The notes beneath the pieces were generated by a model. That model worked only from the letters and a program-made list of their open reading frames with translations. It was not told where the DNA came from and made no database searches. Below, in pieces: positions 1-6,831 of a stretch of DNA of 15,284 nucleotides (the stretch's first letter is position 1; each line of letters begins with the position of its first letter). The stretch covers positions 1 to 15,284 of the forward strand of contig JAHEEZ010000069.1 in NCBI GenBank assembly GCA_024640445.1. The letters run 5' to 3'. Source of the DNA: Acidobacteriota bacterium (GTDB lineage: Bacteria > Acidobacteriota > Blastocatellia > Pyrinomonadales > Pyrinomonadaceae). Position numbers and translations under genes: made by a program.

Positions 1-153
1 GAACTCCTCGACGACGCGGAATCAGTGAAGATCATCGAGTGGGCGGAAAAGCTTGGTGATTATCCGTTTCCTCCTGACGCGATCAGGATCCTGATTGCGG
101 GCGACGGCGAATCACCGCGGTTAGTAAGTATTCTTGATGCGGAGCACGTATGA
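1..153 (+). CDS. tsaE: TsaE, tRNA threonylcarbamoyladenosine biosynthesis ATPase (C-terminal part)
   Basis: The window opens inside a gene read in frame 1, leaving about 50 C-terminal residues before the TGA at 151-153. The fragment starts ELLDDAESVKIIEWAEKLGD and then runs through a PPDAIRILIA stretch. An acidic segment, the IIEW(A/P)E box and a short closing beta strand are the usual C-terminal pattern of the TsaE P-loop ATPase. TsaE works with TsaB and TsaD in making t6A37 on ANN-decoding tRNAs. The Walker A part lies outside the window and cannot be checked. The stop overlaps the start of the following L,D-transpeptidase as ATGA, so the two are probably translated together. The identification rests mainly on the IIEW box and the spacing around it. 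Confidence 0.75.
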   Translation, partial: ELLDDAESVKIIEWAEKLGDYPFPPDAIRILIAGDGESPRLVSILDAEHV

Positions 154-734
154 GGAGGTTTCTGAGGTCAAGTGCTTCTCTTCCGATCCTTGTAACAGTG
201 TTCGTTCTCGGCTCGGCAGCGCTTGCGGCGCTGATTCACGGTTACATCACAAGAGAGAAGATGGTTGTTCTGAATAATCCCAGGATCGAGATCCGCAAAT
301 CGGAACGGATTCTGAACGTTTATGACGGAGAACAAATGGTCAGGACTTACGGTATCGGATTGGGGAGCCAGCCGGCGGGCGGCAAGGAAAGAGAAGGAGA
401 CGGAAAGACTCCGGAGGGCGAGTTTCATGTCTTTGTGAGGAATCCTTCGAGCAAATTCCATCTTTCGCTCGGGATAAGTTACCCCGCTCCTGAAGACGGC
501 AAGCGGGGATTCGACAAAGGAATGATCTCGAGATCCGAACTCGAAGAGATTCTCAAAGCGGCAGAAGATCGTTCGATGCCGCCGCAGAAGACCGCCCTCG
601 GCGGAGAGATCTATATTCACGGGAACGGGTCAGGAATTGATTGGACGCAGGGCTGCATAGCACTTGACGACAACGAGATGGAGGAGCTCTTCGAGATGAT
701 ACCTGTCGGTACGCAGGTCTTGATAGTCCCTTGA
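150..734 (+). CDS. Membrane-anchored L,D-transpeptidase (YkuD domain)
   Basis: A 194-residue protein with an N-terminal hydrophobic helix at about residues 11-30, preceded by arginines (MRRFLR), which would act as a signal anchor and leave the rest outside the membrane. The remainder is a YkuD fold. The motif HGNGSGIDWTQGCIALDD supplies His157 and the nucleophile Cys169, in the family arrangement H-x(n)-S-x(n)-GC. A GKTPEGEF segment at about 85-92 is also typical of YkuD/ErfK proteins. Such enzymes make 3-3 crosslinks in peptidoglycan or attach proteins to it. The short form without a LysM or PG-binding domain resembles YafK-type members, some of which are hydrolases, so the exact reaction is uncertain. 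It overlaps tsaE by 4 bases and probably shares its transcript. Confidence 0.85.
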   Translation: MRRFLRSSASLPILVTVFVLGSAALAALIHGYITREKMVVLNNPRIEIRKSERILNVYDGEQMVRTYGIGLGSQPAGGKEREGDGKTPEGEFHVFVRNPSSKFHLSLGISYPAPEDGKRGFDKGMISRSELEEILKAAEDRSMPPQKTALGGEIYIHGNGSGIDWTQGCIALDDNEMEELFEMIPVGTQVLIVP

Positions 735-754
735 ACGGTTCTTGTTCCTTACGC

Positions 755-783
755 TTGACTAATCGTCAACTAACTCCGATACT
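755..783 (+). promoter_or_regulatory. Sigma70-type promoter of the bacilliredoxin gene
   Basis: TTGACT at 755-760 matches the -35 consensus in five of six positions. After a 17-base spacer, GATACT at 778-783 resembles the -10 box TATAAT. The predicted start would be near 790, leaving a leader of about 60 bases. It lies just after the L,D-transpeptidase stop at 734 and immediately upstream of the bacilliredoxin gene. Called by eye from motif fit and spacing. Confidence 0.6.
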
Positions 784-803
784 TTATAAAAAAATCAAGT
801 ATC
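755..803. repeat. Two inverted repeats overlapping the bacilliredoxin promoter
   Basis: TTGAC (755-759) and GTCAA (765-769) form a 15-base palindrome with a 5-base centre lying over the -35 box. A second dyad, GATACTT (778-784) and AAGTATC (797-803), spans the -10 box and probable start site with a 12-base A/T-rich centre. Both are perfect in their arms. Their position suggests operator sites, for example for a redox-responsive repressor. I do not recognise either as a known regulator's box, and the second could also fold in the leader RNA. Confidence 0.4.
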
Positions 804-850
804 TTATAACGTTAAGAAAAAAGACAAAGGATTTACGAGAGGAAAAACAT

Positions 851-1294
851 ATGCCATATCCGGAAATAATGATCCAGGGAATGCGACAGGAGCTTTCGAG
901 GCTCGGGATTGAAGAAACTAAGTCATCTGAAGACGTCGAGAAGGCTGTTACGGGCACCGAAGGGACCCTGATGGTCGTTGTGAATTCGGTCTGCGGCTGC
1001 GCGGCGGGCGGAGTGAGGCCTGGTATCGCGATGGCGCTTGCCAATTCTGACGCAAAACCCGACCGTGCGATCACGGTATTCGCGGGTGCTGACATCGACG
1101 CGACCGAAACAGCACGTGACCACTTCCTTCCGTATCCTCCTTCGTCGCCTGCGATCGCCTTCCTGAAGGACGGAAAGCTGCTCAAGATGTATGAGCGAAA
1201 GGACCTCGAGGGACGACCGCCGGAGATGATCGCACGGGAGCTGATCAACACTTTTGGCGAGGTCTGCACAAAGCAGGAAGCCGCGAACAACTAG
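851..1294 (+). CDS. Bacilliredoxin, BrxA/BrxB (YphP/YqiW, DUF1094) family
   Basis: A 147-residue protein from the ATG at 851, preceded by GAGAGG (837-842) as ribosome binding site. The open frame extends upstream to 731, but that extension covers the promoter and looks non-coding, and MPYPEIM is the usual N-terminus of the family. The redox motif is CGC (Cys48, Cys50) in NSVCGCAAGGVRPGIA, followed by FLPYPPSSPAIAFLKDG in the thioredoxin-like core. Family members remove bacillithiol from S-bacillithiolated proteins in Firmicutes, or act as low-efficiency disulfide isomerases. The substrate thiol here is unknown, since no bacillithiol synthesis gene lies in the window. The gene has its own promoter and terminator. 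A further Cys139 near the C-terminus could be accessory. Confidence 0.92.
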   Translation: MPYPEIMIQGMRQELSRLGIEETKSSEDVEKAVTGTEGTLMVVVNSVCGCAAGGVRPGIAMALANSDAKPDRAITVFAGADIDATETARDHFLPYPPSSPAIAFLKDGKLLKMYERKDLEGRPPEMIARELINTFGEVCTKQEAANN

Positions 1295-1313
1295 ATTTCA
1301 AGTGTCTTGAATG

Positions 1314-1342
1314 AACGCCCGGGCTCTTGTCCGGGCGTTTTT
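1314..1342 (+). terminator. Rho-independent terminator after bacilliredoxin
   Basis: A perfect 9-base stem, AACGCCCGG (1314-1322) pairing with CCGGGCGTT (1331-1339), has an 8-base loop and ends in a run of T (1338-1342). It begins 20 bases after the stop codon. This is the clearest terminator in the window. Confidence 0.92.
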
Positions 1343-1377
1343 GCGTTTATGTCTTTTGCCAAACTCGTTCAAAATTG

Positions 1378-1406
1378 TTGATTTAGCGGGAGAGGCACGT
1401 TAGAAT
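1378..1406 (+). promoter_or_regulatory. Promoter of the PilZ-like gene
   Basis: TTGATT (1378-1383), a 17-base spacer and TAGAAT (1401-1406) fit a sigma70 promoter well. Transcription would start near 1413, about 50 bases before the ATG at 1464. It follows the terminator at 1314-1342, so the PilZ-like gene should be transcribed independently. No clear Shine-Dalgarno sequence precedes the ATG. Confidence 0.6.
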
Positions 1407-1463
1407 AGCCAAGTTGGTTCACATAGAACCGACGATCCTTCATTCCTTTGCAATCACCAATTT

Positions 1464-1889
1464 ATGTCGATCGCCCAAAGAAGGCATAACAGACTCGCCG
1501 TCGATCTTCCCGCGTTCCGTATCACCGCGAACGGGGAGAAGTTGGAGACGTTGATCTATCAGCTTGCCATTGGCGGCTGCCTGATAGCGTGGGACGAGTC
1601 GATCGGAAAGGGTGACAGGTTCAGGATGGAGGTTCAGCTTCCTAACCTCAACTGGTTGCCGATATCCTGCAAGGCCGTGTACTGTTTCACGGATGACGCG
1701 GTCGGTGTCCAGTTTGAAGATATTTCAAAGTTCGAACAGGACCTGATCGTTGAGATCATGTCCAATAAGCTGACAAGGGACGGAATTCCTTTCGATTTTG
1801 ATCCGTACTCGCCTCCAAAGACTTTCCACACGGATCCCTCAGAAAATGAGCAGGAAAGCACCCATGCAAAGCAGGGCCTCATTGCCTGA
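1464..1889 (+). CDS. PilZ-like domain protein
   Basis: A 141-residue soluble protein. An RxxxR element (RRHNR, residues 6-10) stands before a beta-barrel-like stretch at about 12-95 ending in AVGVQFEDIS, the usual late PilZ strand (GVxF). PilZ domains bind cyclic di-GMP through RxxxR and a following (D/N)xSxxG. Here the second motif reads QLAIGG at 33-38: the acidic/Asn and Ser positions are replaced, while the final Gly remains. It may therefore bind c-di-GMP weakly or not at all. The last 40 residues are polar and probably disordered. The gene is monocistronic and ends 16 bases from the convergent lyase gene, with no obvious terminator between them. The PilZ fold assignment is good; the signalling role is inferred. 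Confidence 0.75.
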   Translation: MSIAQRRHNRLAVDLPAFRITANGEKLETLIYQLAIGGCLIAWDESIGKGDRFRMEVQLPNLNWLPISCKAVYCFTDDAVGVQFEDISKFEQDLIVEIMSNKLTRDGIPFDFDPYSPPKTFHTDPSENEQESTHAKQGLIA

Positions 1890-1905
1890 CTCCTCGATTC
1901 AGCCT

Positions 1906-3309
1906 TTAATCTCTTCCCGCCATTATTTCAGCGAAATTACCTGCCCGAAGTTGTTCGGGGCTAAGGCCTGCTTCGATCGCCGTCTGTTCAGGATTAAACG
2001 CCCCAAAGGCGCAGCCCCGTCTGAAGAAGTTCAGCAGCCCTTCCGCTGAAGCCGCATCGTCAAATACATTGCCCGTCATAACGGCTTTGGACGCCTTGTC
2101 CACGAATGACCTCAAACGGGCCATCTGTGTGTCGCGCTCTTCAAGATAAAAAGCGAAAACCGCGGCGTATCTTGCGACGAGCTGTGCAGGATGCAGGTCC
2201 CAACTCTGATAGAAGCCGTTGATCAAAGAGTGTGTCACGTTTCGGAAATGAGCCCGCCAGGCATTGTGGACCGAATAGATATTCTCTTTGAGCTGCAGAT
2301 CGCTAAGCATCGCCCCGCGGTTCACAGGGACTGGCATCTCGGTCGTAACCGAATCGGAGATCCATATTCCAAACGGCGAGAGTGAGTTGAGCATCGCGCT
2401 CCTCGCGAAATTGCAGGCCTCGTGTCTCAGGTGTTGATGGCCGGAAGAGATTCCGAGCGCTGCCGTGTAATCATAGGCCCCAAAATGTGCCGCCCTTAGA
2501 CGGCCCGGGGCCGACAAAGCAAGTTCCTTTAGGCACGATACGGCTTCCGGGGTCTCGATCATTATTTCGATCCCAATGCCGAGAGGCCTGCCGGCTATCG
2601 ATCTCTCATGACTCTGAAGCAACTTAGCGAGAACATCCACCTCTTGCGGAGAGGTGACCTTTGGAAGCGTAACTACAAAGGTCTCAGGGATCCGCGCGCC
2701 GGTCTTCTCAATGAGGTCACTCAAAAACAACTCAAGCGTGCGCAGCGAACGAATACGGGTTTCCGGTTGGAATGACTTGATTCGAACGCCGAAACTCGTT
2801 TCGCCTCTTGTCCGATCCGATCCGGTTTGGAGAATTTCGGAAAGCGCTGCCGCCGCGGACCTCGCGTGCTCGTCCTCTTCCTCGTCTGTCCGGAATCCAT
2901 AGCCGTCCTCGAAATCGATGCGAAAATCCTCGACCGGATGCGAGCGCAGCTTTTCTCTTGTCCTGCGGAATATCTCCAGGCAAATTGCCGCGCCCGGATA
3001 TCGATCCTCCGCAAGCAATGGGTCCTGATCGATCATTTCCGTCAGATCGATGGCAATCTCGGTATTATCTGGAAGCGAGTCCGCACCCTTGAGCCACATC
3101 GCTTTTGCAAATGTAATGAAATCAGGTGCGTAGGATCGCTGCGACTCAAGCGCGATGCGACCTAATTTTTCGGGAGTTTCATTTCTAAAAAGGTGAGCGC
3201 CGCCGTAGACGACGTGAACAGGTTGGATCGCATTTGGAGCCGGCCGGCGATCGCGCACCCGGTCGGGAACCGAGGAAAACAGTTCTTCAAGGGAATCCTG
3301 ACTTGCCAT
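1906..3309 (-). CDS. CitE/HpcH-HpaI-like aldolase/lyase (DUF6986-type), substrate unknown
   Basis: A 467-residue protein related to the HpcH/HpaI aldolase and citrate lyase beta TIM-barrel superfamily. Visible motifs are RIDFEDGYG (130-138), a TLPKV strand (about 214-218), IEIMIETPEAV (247-257) with metal-ligand-like Glu, FGAYDYTAALGIS (about 276-288) with a conserved Asp280, and WDLHPAQL (370-377), which resembles the G-x-x-x-IHP of CitE. These enzymes use Mg2+ and cleave or form C-C bonds next to a carboxylate or CoA thioester. At 467 residues it is longer than CitE (about 300), which agrees with the group I recall as DUF6986. The ATG at 3309 lies 5 bases after the radA stop, with AGGA overlapping the radA end as ribosome binding site, so it is the second gene of a radA operon. 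The reaction is not known from sequence. Confidence 0.75.
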   Translation of the reverse strand: MASQDSLEELFSSVPDRVRDRRPAPNAIQPVHVVYGGAHLFRNETPEKLGRIALESQRSYAPDFITFAKAMWLKGADSLPDNTEIAIDLTEMIDQDPLLAEDRYPGAAICLEIFRRTREKLRSHPVEDFRIDFEDGYGFRTDEEEDEHARSAAAALSEILQTGSDRTRGETSFGVRIKSFQPETRIRSLRTLELFLSDLIEKTGARIPETFVVTLPKVTSPQEVDVLAKLLQSHERSIAGRPLGIGIEIMIETPEAVSCLKELALSAPGRLRAAHFGAYDYTAALGISSGHQHLRHEACNFARSAMLNSLSPFGIWISDSVTTEMPVPVNRGAMLSDLQLKENIYSVHNAWRAHFRNVTHSLINGFYQSWDLHPAQLVARYAAVFAFYLEERDTQMARLRSFVDKASKAVMTGNVFDDAASAEGLLNFFRRGCAFGAFNPEQTAIEAGLSPEQLRAGNFAEIMAGRD

Positions 3310-3314
3310 AAATC

Positions 3315-4694
3315 CTAGAAGATCTCTTCGAGCGCTTCTTCGAGGTTCCTGACGCCGACAACCCGGGTGCCGAGCAGTTTCTCAAGCCCGTTCTTGTTCG
3401 AAGCGGGCACGATCAGCTTCTTGAAACCAAGCGTCTGCGCCTCGCGTGCCCGAACCTGAGCCTGGAGCACACCGCGCACCTCGCCCGTGAGGCCGATCTC
3501 GCCAAACACCGCGGTTTCGGGCGGTATCTGAAGATTCTTGAAGCTCGAGGCGATCGCTGCCGCAACACCCAGATCTGCCGCCGGCTCATTCACCTCAAGA
3601 CCGCCCGCAATGTTCACGTAAACATCATCGCCCCCGAGCTGAAATCCGAGCCTCTTTTCCATAACGGCGATCAGAAGGGAAGTCCGGTTGTAGTCAAATC
3701 CCTGGGCCATACGCCGACCCGATCCGTAGTTGGTACCGGAAACCAGCGCCTGCACTTCCACAAGCATAGGCCTCGTCCCTTCCATGCAAACCGTAACCAC
3801 AGATCCGCTGGCGCCTTCCGGGCGTTCCTGCAAAAACACTTCAGAAGGATTTCCAACCGGCCTGAGCCCTGCGTTCGTCATCTCGAACACTCCGATCTCG
3901 TTTGCGGCGCCGAAACGGTTCTTCGCGGCGCGTATGATCCTGTGGTTGTGGTGTCGATCGCCCTCAAAATAGAGCACTGTATCGACGATGTGCTCCAGCG
4001 CTTTCGGGCCGGCGATCGAACCTTCTTTGGTCACGTGGCCGATAAGAAAAACTGGAGTTCCTGTGCGTTTAGCGAAATGCATGAACTCGCCCGCTGCCTG
4101 GCGCACCTGCGAAATGCTGCCCGGCGCCGAATCAAGGCCCGAGCTGAAAACGGTCTGGATCGAATCGACGATGACCGCATGTGGGGAGATCTTTCCAGCT
4201 TCCGAAAGGATCGCCTCCAGGTTTGTCTCGGGAAGGATGAGAAGATTCCCGGCTTCAAGTCCGAGCCTCTCCCCTCGCATCTTGATCTGTTTTTCGGATT
4301 CTTCACCCGAGACATATAGGACGTTGAGACCCTTTGCGGAAAGATTGTCCGCCATCTGAATTATGATCGTGCTTTTTCCGATGCCAGGATCGCCGCCTAT
4401 CAGCACGAGAGATCCCGCTACGATACCGCCGCCGAGCACGCGGTCGAACTCGTCGATCCCCGAACCCGTTCTTGCGTCGTCCTGTGACTCAATGTCCTGG
4501 TACGAGATCGGCTTTGAGTCCGCGAACACCGGAAGCGATCCGCCGGCAGCGGCTTTCGCCGCCGCGCTCTGAGGACGGAATACCTCTTCAACAAGGGAAT
4601 TCCATTCGCCGCAGTCGGGGCAACGGCCCAGCCACTTTCGTTCCTGGTGACCGCATTTCTGGCATTCAAAAATTGTTTTTTGCTTCGAGGCCAT
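3315..4694 (-). CDS. radA: DNA repair protein RadA (Sms)
   Basis: 459 residues from the ATG at 4694, chosen because MASKQKTIFECQKCG is the usual RadA N-terminus; the frame stays open upstream through a low-complexity leader. A zinc finger has Cys11, Cys14, Cys25 and Cys28. The RecA-like ATPase has Walker A GGDPGIGKST (100-109), the RadA-specific KNRFG (248-252), and a C-terminal Lon-protease-like domain from about 340 to the end (GGLEVNEPAADLGVAAAIAS). RadA is a hexameric helicase promoting branch migration in recombinational repair and transformation. The length is normal and no key residue is missing. No AGGAGG-like site precedes the start: the coding strand there is pyrimidine-rich. It is the first gene of the minus-strand operon and is divergent from the SDR gene. 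Confidence 0.96.
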   Translation of the reverse strand: MASKQKTIFECQKCGHQERKWLGRCPDCGEWNSLVEEVFRPQSAAAKAAAGGSLPVFADSKPISYQDIESQDDARTGSGIDEFDRVLGGGIVAGSLVLIGGDPGIGKSTIIIQMADNLSAKGLNVLYVSGEESEKQIKMRGERLGLEAGNLLILPETNLEAILSEAGKISPHAVIVDSIQTVFSSGLDSAPGSISQVRQAAGEFMHFAKRTGTPVFLIGHVTKEGSIAGPKALEHIVDTVLYFEGDRHHNHRIIRAAKNRFGAANEIGVFEMTNAGLRPVGNPSEVFLQERPEGASGSVVTVCMEGTRPMLVEVQALVSGTNYGSGRRMAQGFDYNRTSLLIAVMEKRLGFQLGGDDVYVNIAGGLEVNEPAADLGVAAAIASSFKNLQIPPETAVFGEIGLTGEVRGVLQAQVRAREAQTLGFKKLIVPASNKNGLEKLLGTRVVGVRNLEEALEEIF

Positions 4695-4704
4695 TTGAGG
4701 TGGA

Positions 4705-4875
4705 GATAGAATACAGAAATAAAGAGACAGAATACAGGAGGCAGGGAACAATGGTCAGGGATCATTGACCAACTCTCATTTTCCGTTCTTCCATGATCAT
4801 AAAACTCCGGGGGTGAAAAGCTGTTTTCCAACTCTGTTCTCCTGTCTTCTGTCTCCTGAATTCTGTATTCTCTTC
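4705..4875. repeat. Imperfect long inverted repeat of pyrimidine-rich leaders between radA and the SDR gene
   Basis: The 183-base divergent spacer (4695-4877) has two related arms. The left arm, about 4705-4750 read on the minus strand, and the right arm, about 4834-4875 read on the plus strand, both begin TGTTC, contain TTCTGTCTC and end with TTCTGTATTCT just before their gene's ATG. Each arm is almost pure C/T except for repeated CTG and GTA elements. The arms differ by a few substitutions and a deletion of about 5 bases. Each divergent gene thus has nearly the same C/T-rich 5' leader and lacks a Shine-Dalgarno sequence. It may be a terminal-inverted-repeat remnant or a duplicated leader. 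Confidence 0.6.
4752..4771. repeat. Short palindrome TGGTCA-N8-TGACCA in the radA/SDR spacer
   Basis: TGGTCA (4752-4757) and TGACCA (4766-4771) are perfect 6-base arms around 8 bases, placed just inside the left pyrimidine-rich arm. It could be an operator for either divergent gene or part of the surrounding repeat. The ATTGACCA/GATCA flavour also appears near 12881-12908. No regulator is recognised. Confidence 0.35.
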
Positions 4876-4877
4876 TT

Positions 4878-5606
4878 ATGCCCGCACCCGGACAACACGT
4901 ATTTTCCGAAAAAGTAGCCCTTGTTACAGGCGCCACGCGCCCGATCGGAAGGGCAGTGTCGATGCAGTTGGCTCTTTACGGATGCTTTGTGATCGCGGCG
5001 CACTCGGGCGGTGATCAGGCAGATCTGGACGGGGTTGAAGAACTGAGGTCTCTCGGTACGCTTGCGCATTCGTTTGATGTCGACCTGTCCACGTCCCGTG
5101 GCTCTTCCGAACTTGTTGACAAGATCGAAGCACTCTACGGCAGGCTTGATATTCTCGTGAATTGCCTCGAGTTTCCCGAAGCAGATTCATTTGATTCGGC
5201 TACCGATGATCAATTGAACTCCGTGTTCGATGCAATTGTCCGTCCCGCCGTCTTTGGAACCCGGGAAGCATTACGCCTTTTTAACGATCGTCCTAAACCG
5301 TGCATTGTAAATGTGTTGACGTCCCGCAGTGACACAGGGATCGGCGCCGGCTTTTTGGAATCCGCGGCAAACGCAGCGGTCGAAAGCTTAACCCGTTCGC
5401 TGGCGTCCTTTCTACCTCCGAATTACAGGGTGAACGCGGTGTCAGTGAAAGACCGCGGCGAATTCAGAGAAGACAACGGGGGCCTTGATCCGGAACTATT
5501 TCGTCCTAGGACCGGAGTCGCTCCCGACGATGTTGCGAGGACCGTGGTCTTTCTTCTTTCCTCCGAGTCGAAAGGGATAAATGGTCAGGTTCTTGAAATC
5601 GGATAA
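4878..5606 (+). CDS. SDR-fold protein with degenerate active site (probable pseudoenzyme)
   Basis: 242 residues with the overall plan of a FabG-like short-chain dehydrogenase/reductase: VALVTGATRPIGRAV at 13-27, LDILVNC at 90-96, IVNVLTS at 143-149, AAVESLTRSLA at about 166-176 and a closing GINGQVLEIG. Key residues are altered. The TGxxxGxG loop reads TGATRPIG, with Pro at the second Gly. The NAG motif reads NCL. The YxxxK pair falls on Glu161 and Asn165 (ESAAN), so the catalytic Tyr and Lys are both gone. The frame is intact and its codon use looks like that of its neighbours, so it seems a maintained protein rather than a decaying gene. It may be a structural or regulatory SDR relative. 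It lies between divergent radA and the yacL-like gene. Its start is the ATG directly after the pyrimidine-rich leader. Confidence 0.8.
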   Translation: MPAPGQHVFSEKVALVTGATRPIGRAVSMQLALYGCFVIAAHSGGDQADLDGVEELRSLGTLAHSFDVDLSTSRGSSELVDKIEALYGRLDILVNCLEFPEADSFDSATDDQLNSVFDAIVRPAVFGTREALRLFNDRPKPCIVNVLTSRSDTGIGAGFLESAANAAVESLTRSLASFLPPNYRVNAVSVKDRGEFREDNGGLDPELFRPRTGVAPDDVARTVVFLLSSESKGINGQVLEIG

Positions 5607-5630
5607 TGTACGGTAACTCGGTTTTCGCGG

Positions 5631-5660
5631 TTAACGGGGTGCTTAATTTCGTGTTAATAT
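5631..5660 (+). promoter_or_regulatory. Possible promoter of the PIN-TRAM/ispD/ispF operon
   Basis: TTAACG (5631-5636), 18 bases, then TAATAT (5655-5660) could serve as -35 and -10. The ATG at 5671 is only 10 bases beyond, and no purine-rich ribosome binding site fits between, so the transcript may be nearly leaderless. The -35 match is weak. Confidence 0.35.
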
Positions 5661-5670
5661 CGACAACATA

Positions 5671-6810
5671 ATGAAGTTGGATCTCCTTATTATAAGAATT
5701 GCATTCATAACACTTCTGGCCGCAATGGCAGGAATTTTGAATCCGTTCGAGAATATCGATTTTTTAACGAATGCGGGATTCGGAGTGGCTGAAAAGCGCT
5801 ATCTTTCGATCTTCGCCGGCATTCTCACCGCAATTCTGATCATCGTCTTCGAAATGAGAGCAAGAAGGGCCTCACTCAAGACACTGATCGGGGCGGCGGT
5901 CGGATCGATCCTCGGAATAATCGGTGCGTACCTGATCGGTATGCTCATCAGTTCTCAGGAGACCTCGACGGTCCCCGGCGAAATGAAGACCTTTCTTACC
6001 ATTGCCCTCGCCTTCTTTATGGGCTACATCGGGCTGATGGTTGGCGCGGCGAAAGGCGAATACATAGAACTCGCGGCTCTCGGAGGAGTGTTTTCCGATG
6101 CAGCGACTCTGAAAGACTACAAGATCCTCGATACCAGCGTTATCATCGACGGACGCATCGCGGACGTCGCGGAAACGGGATTCCTCACCGGGACTCTCGT
6201 TATCCCCCAGTTCATACTCACCGAGCTTCAGCAGGTGGCGGATTCACCTGATTCTTCAAAGCGTCAAAGGGGTCGCCGGGGTCTCGATATGCTCCAGAGG
6301 CTCAGAAACAACAACCAACTCGACATTCAGATTCTCGAGACCGATTATCCCAAGATCAAAGAGGTCGACCTGAAGCTGATCGAACTTGGCCAGGAACTTG
6401 AAGGGGTAGTCGTCACGAACGATTTCAACCTCAACAAGGTTTCAGAACTCCGAGGCGTTGCCGTTCTGAATATTAACGAATTGGCCAACGCTCTCAAGCC
6501 GGTCGTTCTGCCGGGGGAAGCGATGCGCGTGTTCATTCTTAAGGAAGGGAAGGAATACAATCAGGGCGTCGCGTATCTGGACGACGGAACGATGGTGGTG
6601 GTCGACAATGCTCGCAAACTGATCGGCAAGACCGCCGATATCGCCGTCACGAGTGTCCTTCAGACGACAGCCGGCAAAATGATCTTCGGCCGGCTCTGGG
6701 ACGAAACCCACGAGCCGCCTGAGCAGATCAGCATACACGACACCAAGTCGGAGAATATGCGAAAGCAGGCCGGGAATTACCGCCAGTCGACAGTCGCCGA
6801 AGAGAACTAA
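5671..6810 (+). CDS. PIN/TRAM domain membrane protein (YacL-like)
   Basis: 379 residues. Four hydrophobic helices at about 5-25, 44-62, 70-93 and 106-125 anchor it in the membrane. A PIN nuclease-like domain follows (about 150-270), with KILDTSVIIDGRIADV giving Asp154 and Asp160, Glu185 in ILTELQQVADS and Asp251 in VVTNDFNLNKV. A TRAM RNA-binding domain runs from about 285 to 345 (YNQGVAYLDDGTMVVVDNAR). This matches the Bacillus YacL architecture in order and size. Such proteins are presumed membrane-tethered RNases, but their substrate is not established. It precedes ispD by 21 bases and is the first gene of a yacL-ispD-ispF unit, an order also found in Firmicutes. All four acidic PIN residues appear to be present, so activity is possible. 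The final 30 residues are polar. Confidence 0.92.
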   Translation: MKLDLLIIRIAFITLLAAMAGILNPFENIDFLTNAGFGVAEKRYLSIFAGILTAILIIVFEMRARRASLKTLIGAAVGSILGIIGAYLIGMLISSQETSTVPGEMKTFLTIALAFFMGYIGLMVGAAKGEYIELAALGGVFSDAATLKDYKILDTSVIIDGRIADVAETGFLTGTLVIPQFILTELQQVADSPDSSKRQRGRRGLDMLQRLRNNNQLDIQILETDYPKIKEVDLKLIELGQELEGVVVTNDFNLNKVSELRGVAVLNINELANALKPVVLPGEAMRVFILKEGKEYNQGVAYLDDGTMVVVDNARKLIGKTADIAVTSVLQTTAGKMIFGRLWDETHEPPEQISIHDTKSENMRKQAGNYRQSTVAEEN

Positions 6811-6831
6811 ACCGAGATCCCGGATCCCAAG

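Noticed and set aside
425..430. Second Walker A/Walker B of the ABC ATPase appears mutated (GVEGNGQSE and SQPTRG at residues 286-294 and 425-430; coordinates given are residues)
   Set aside because: This is the normal state of the second cassette in RbsA/NupO-type ATPases and not a sign of decay.
731..850. N-terminal extension of the bacilliredoxin frame by 40 residues
   Set aside because: It covers the promoter and dyads, its composition is not protein-like, and the family N-terminus begins at the ATG at 851 with a good ribosome binding site.
2654..3165. Several plus-strand open frames opposite the CitE-like lyase gene
   Set aside because: They are antisense shadows of a full-length gene with clear family motifs. 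They are arginine/proline-rich without domains.
4695..4751. Longer RadA start 19 codons upstream
   Set aside because: The extension translates the low-complexity C/T-rich leader, and RadA proteins start just before the zinc finger as the ATG at 4694 does.
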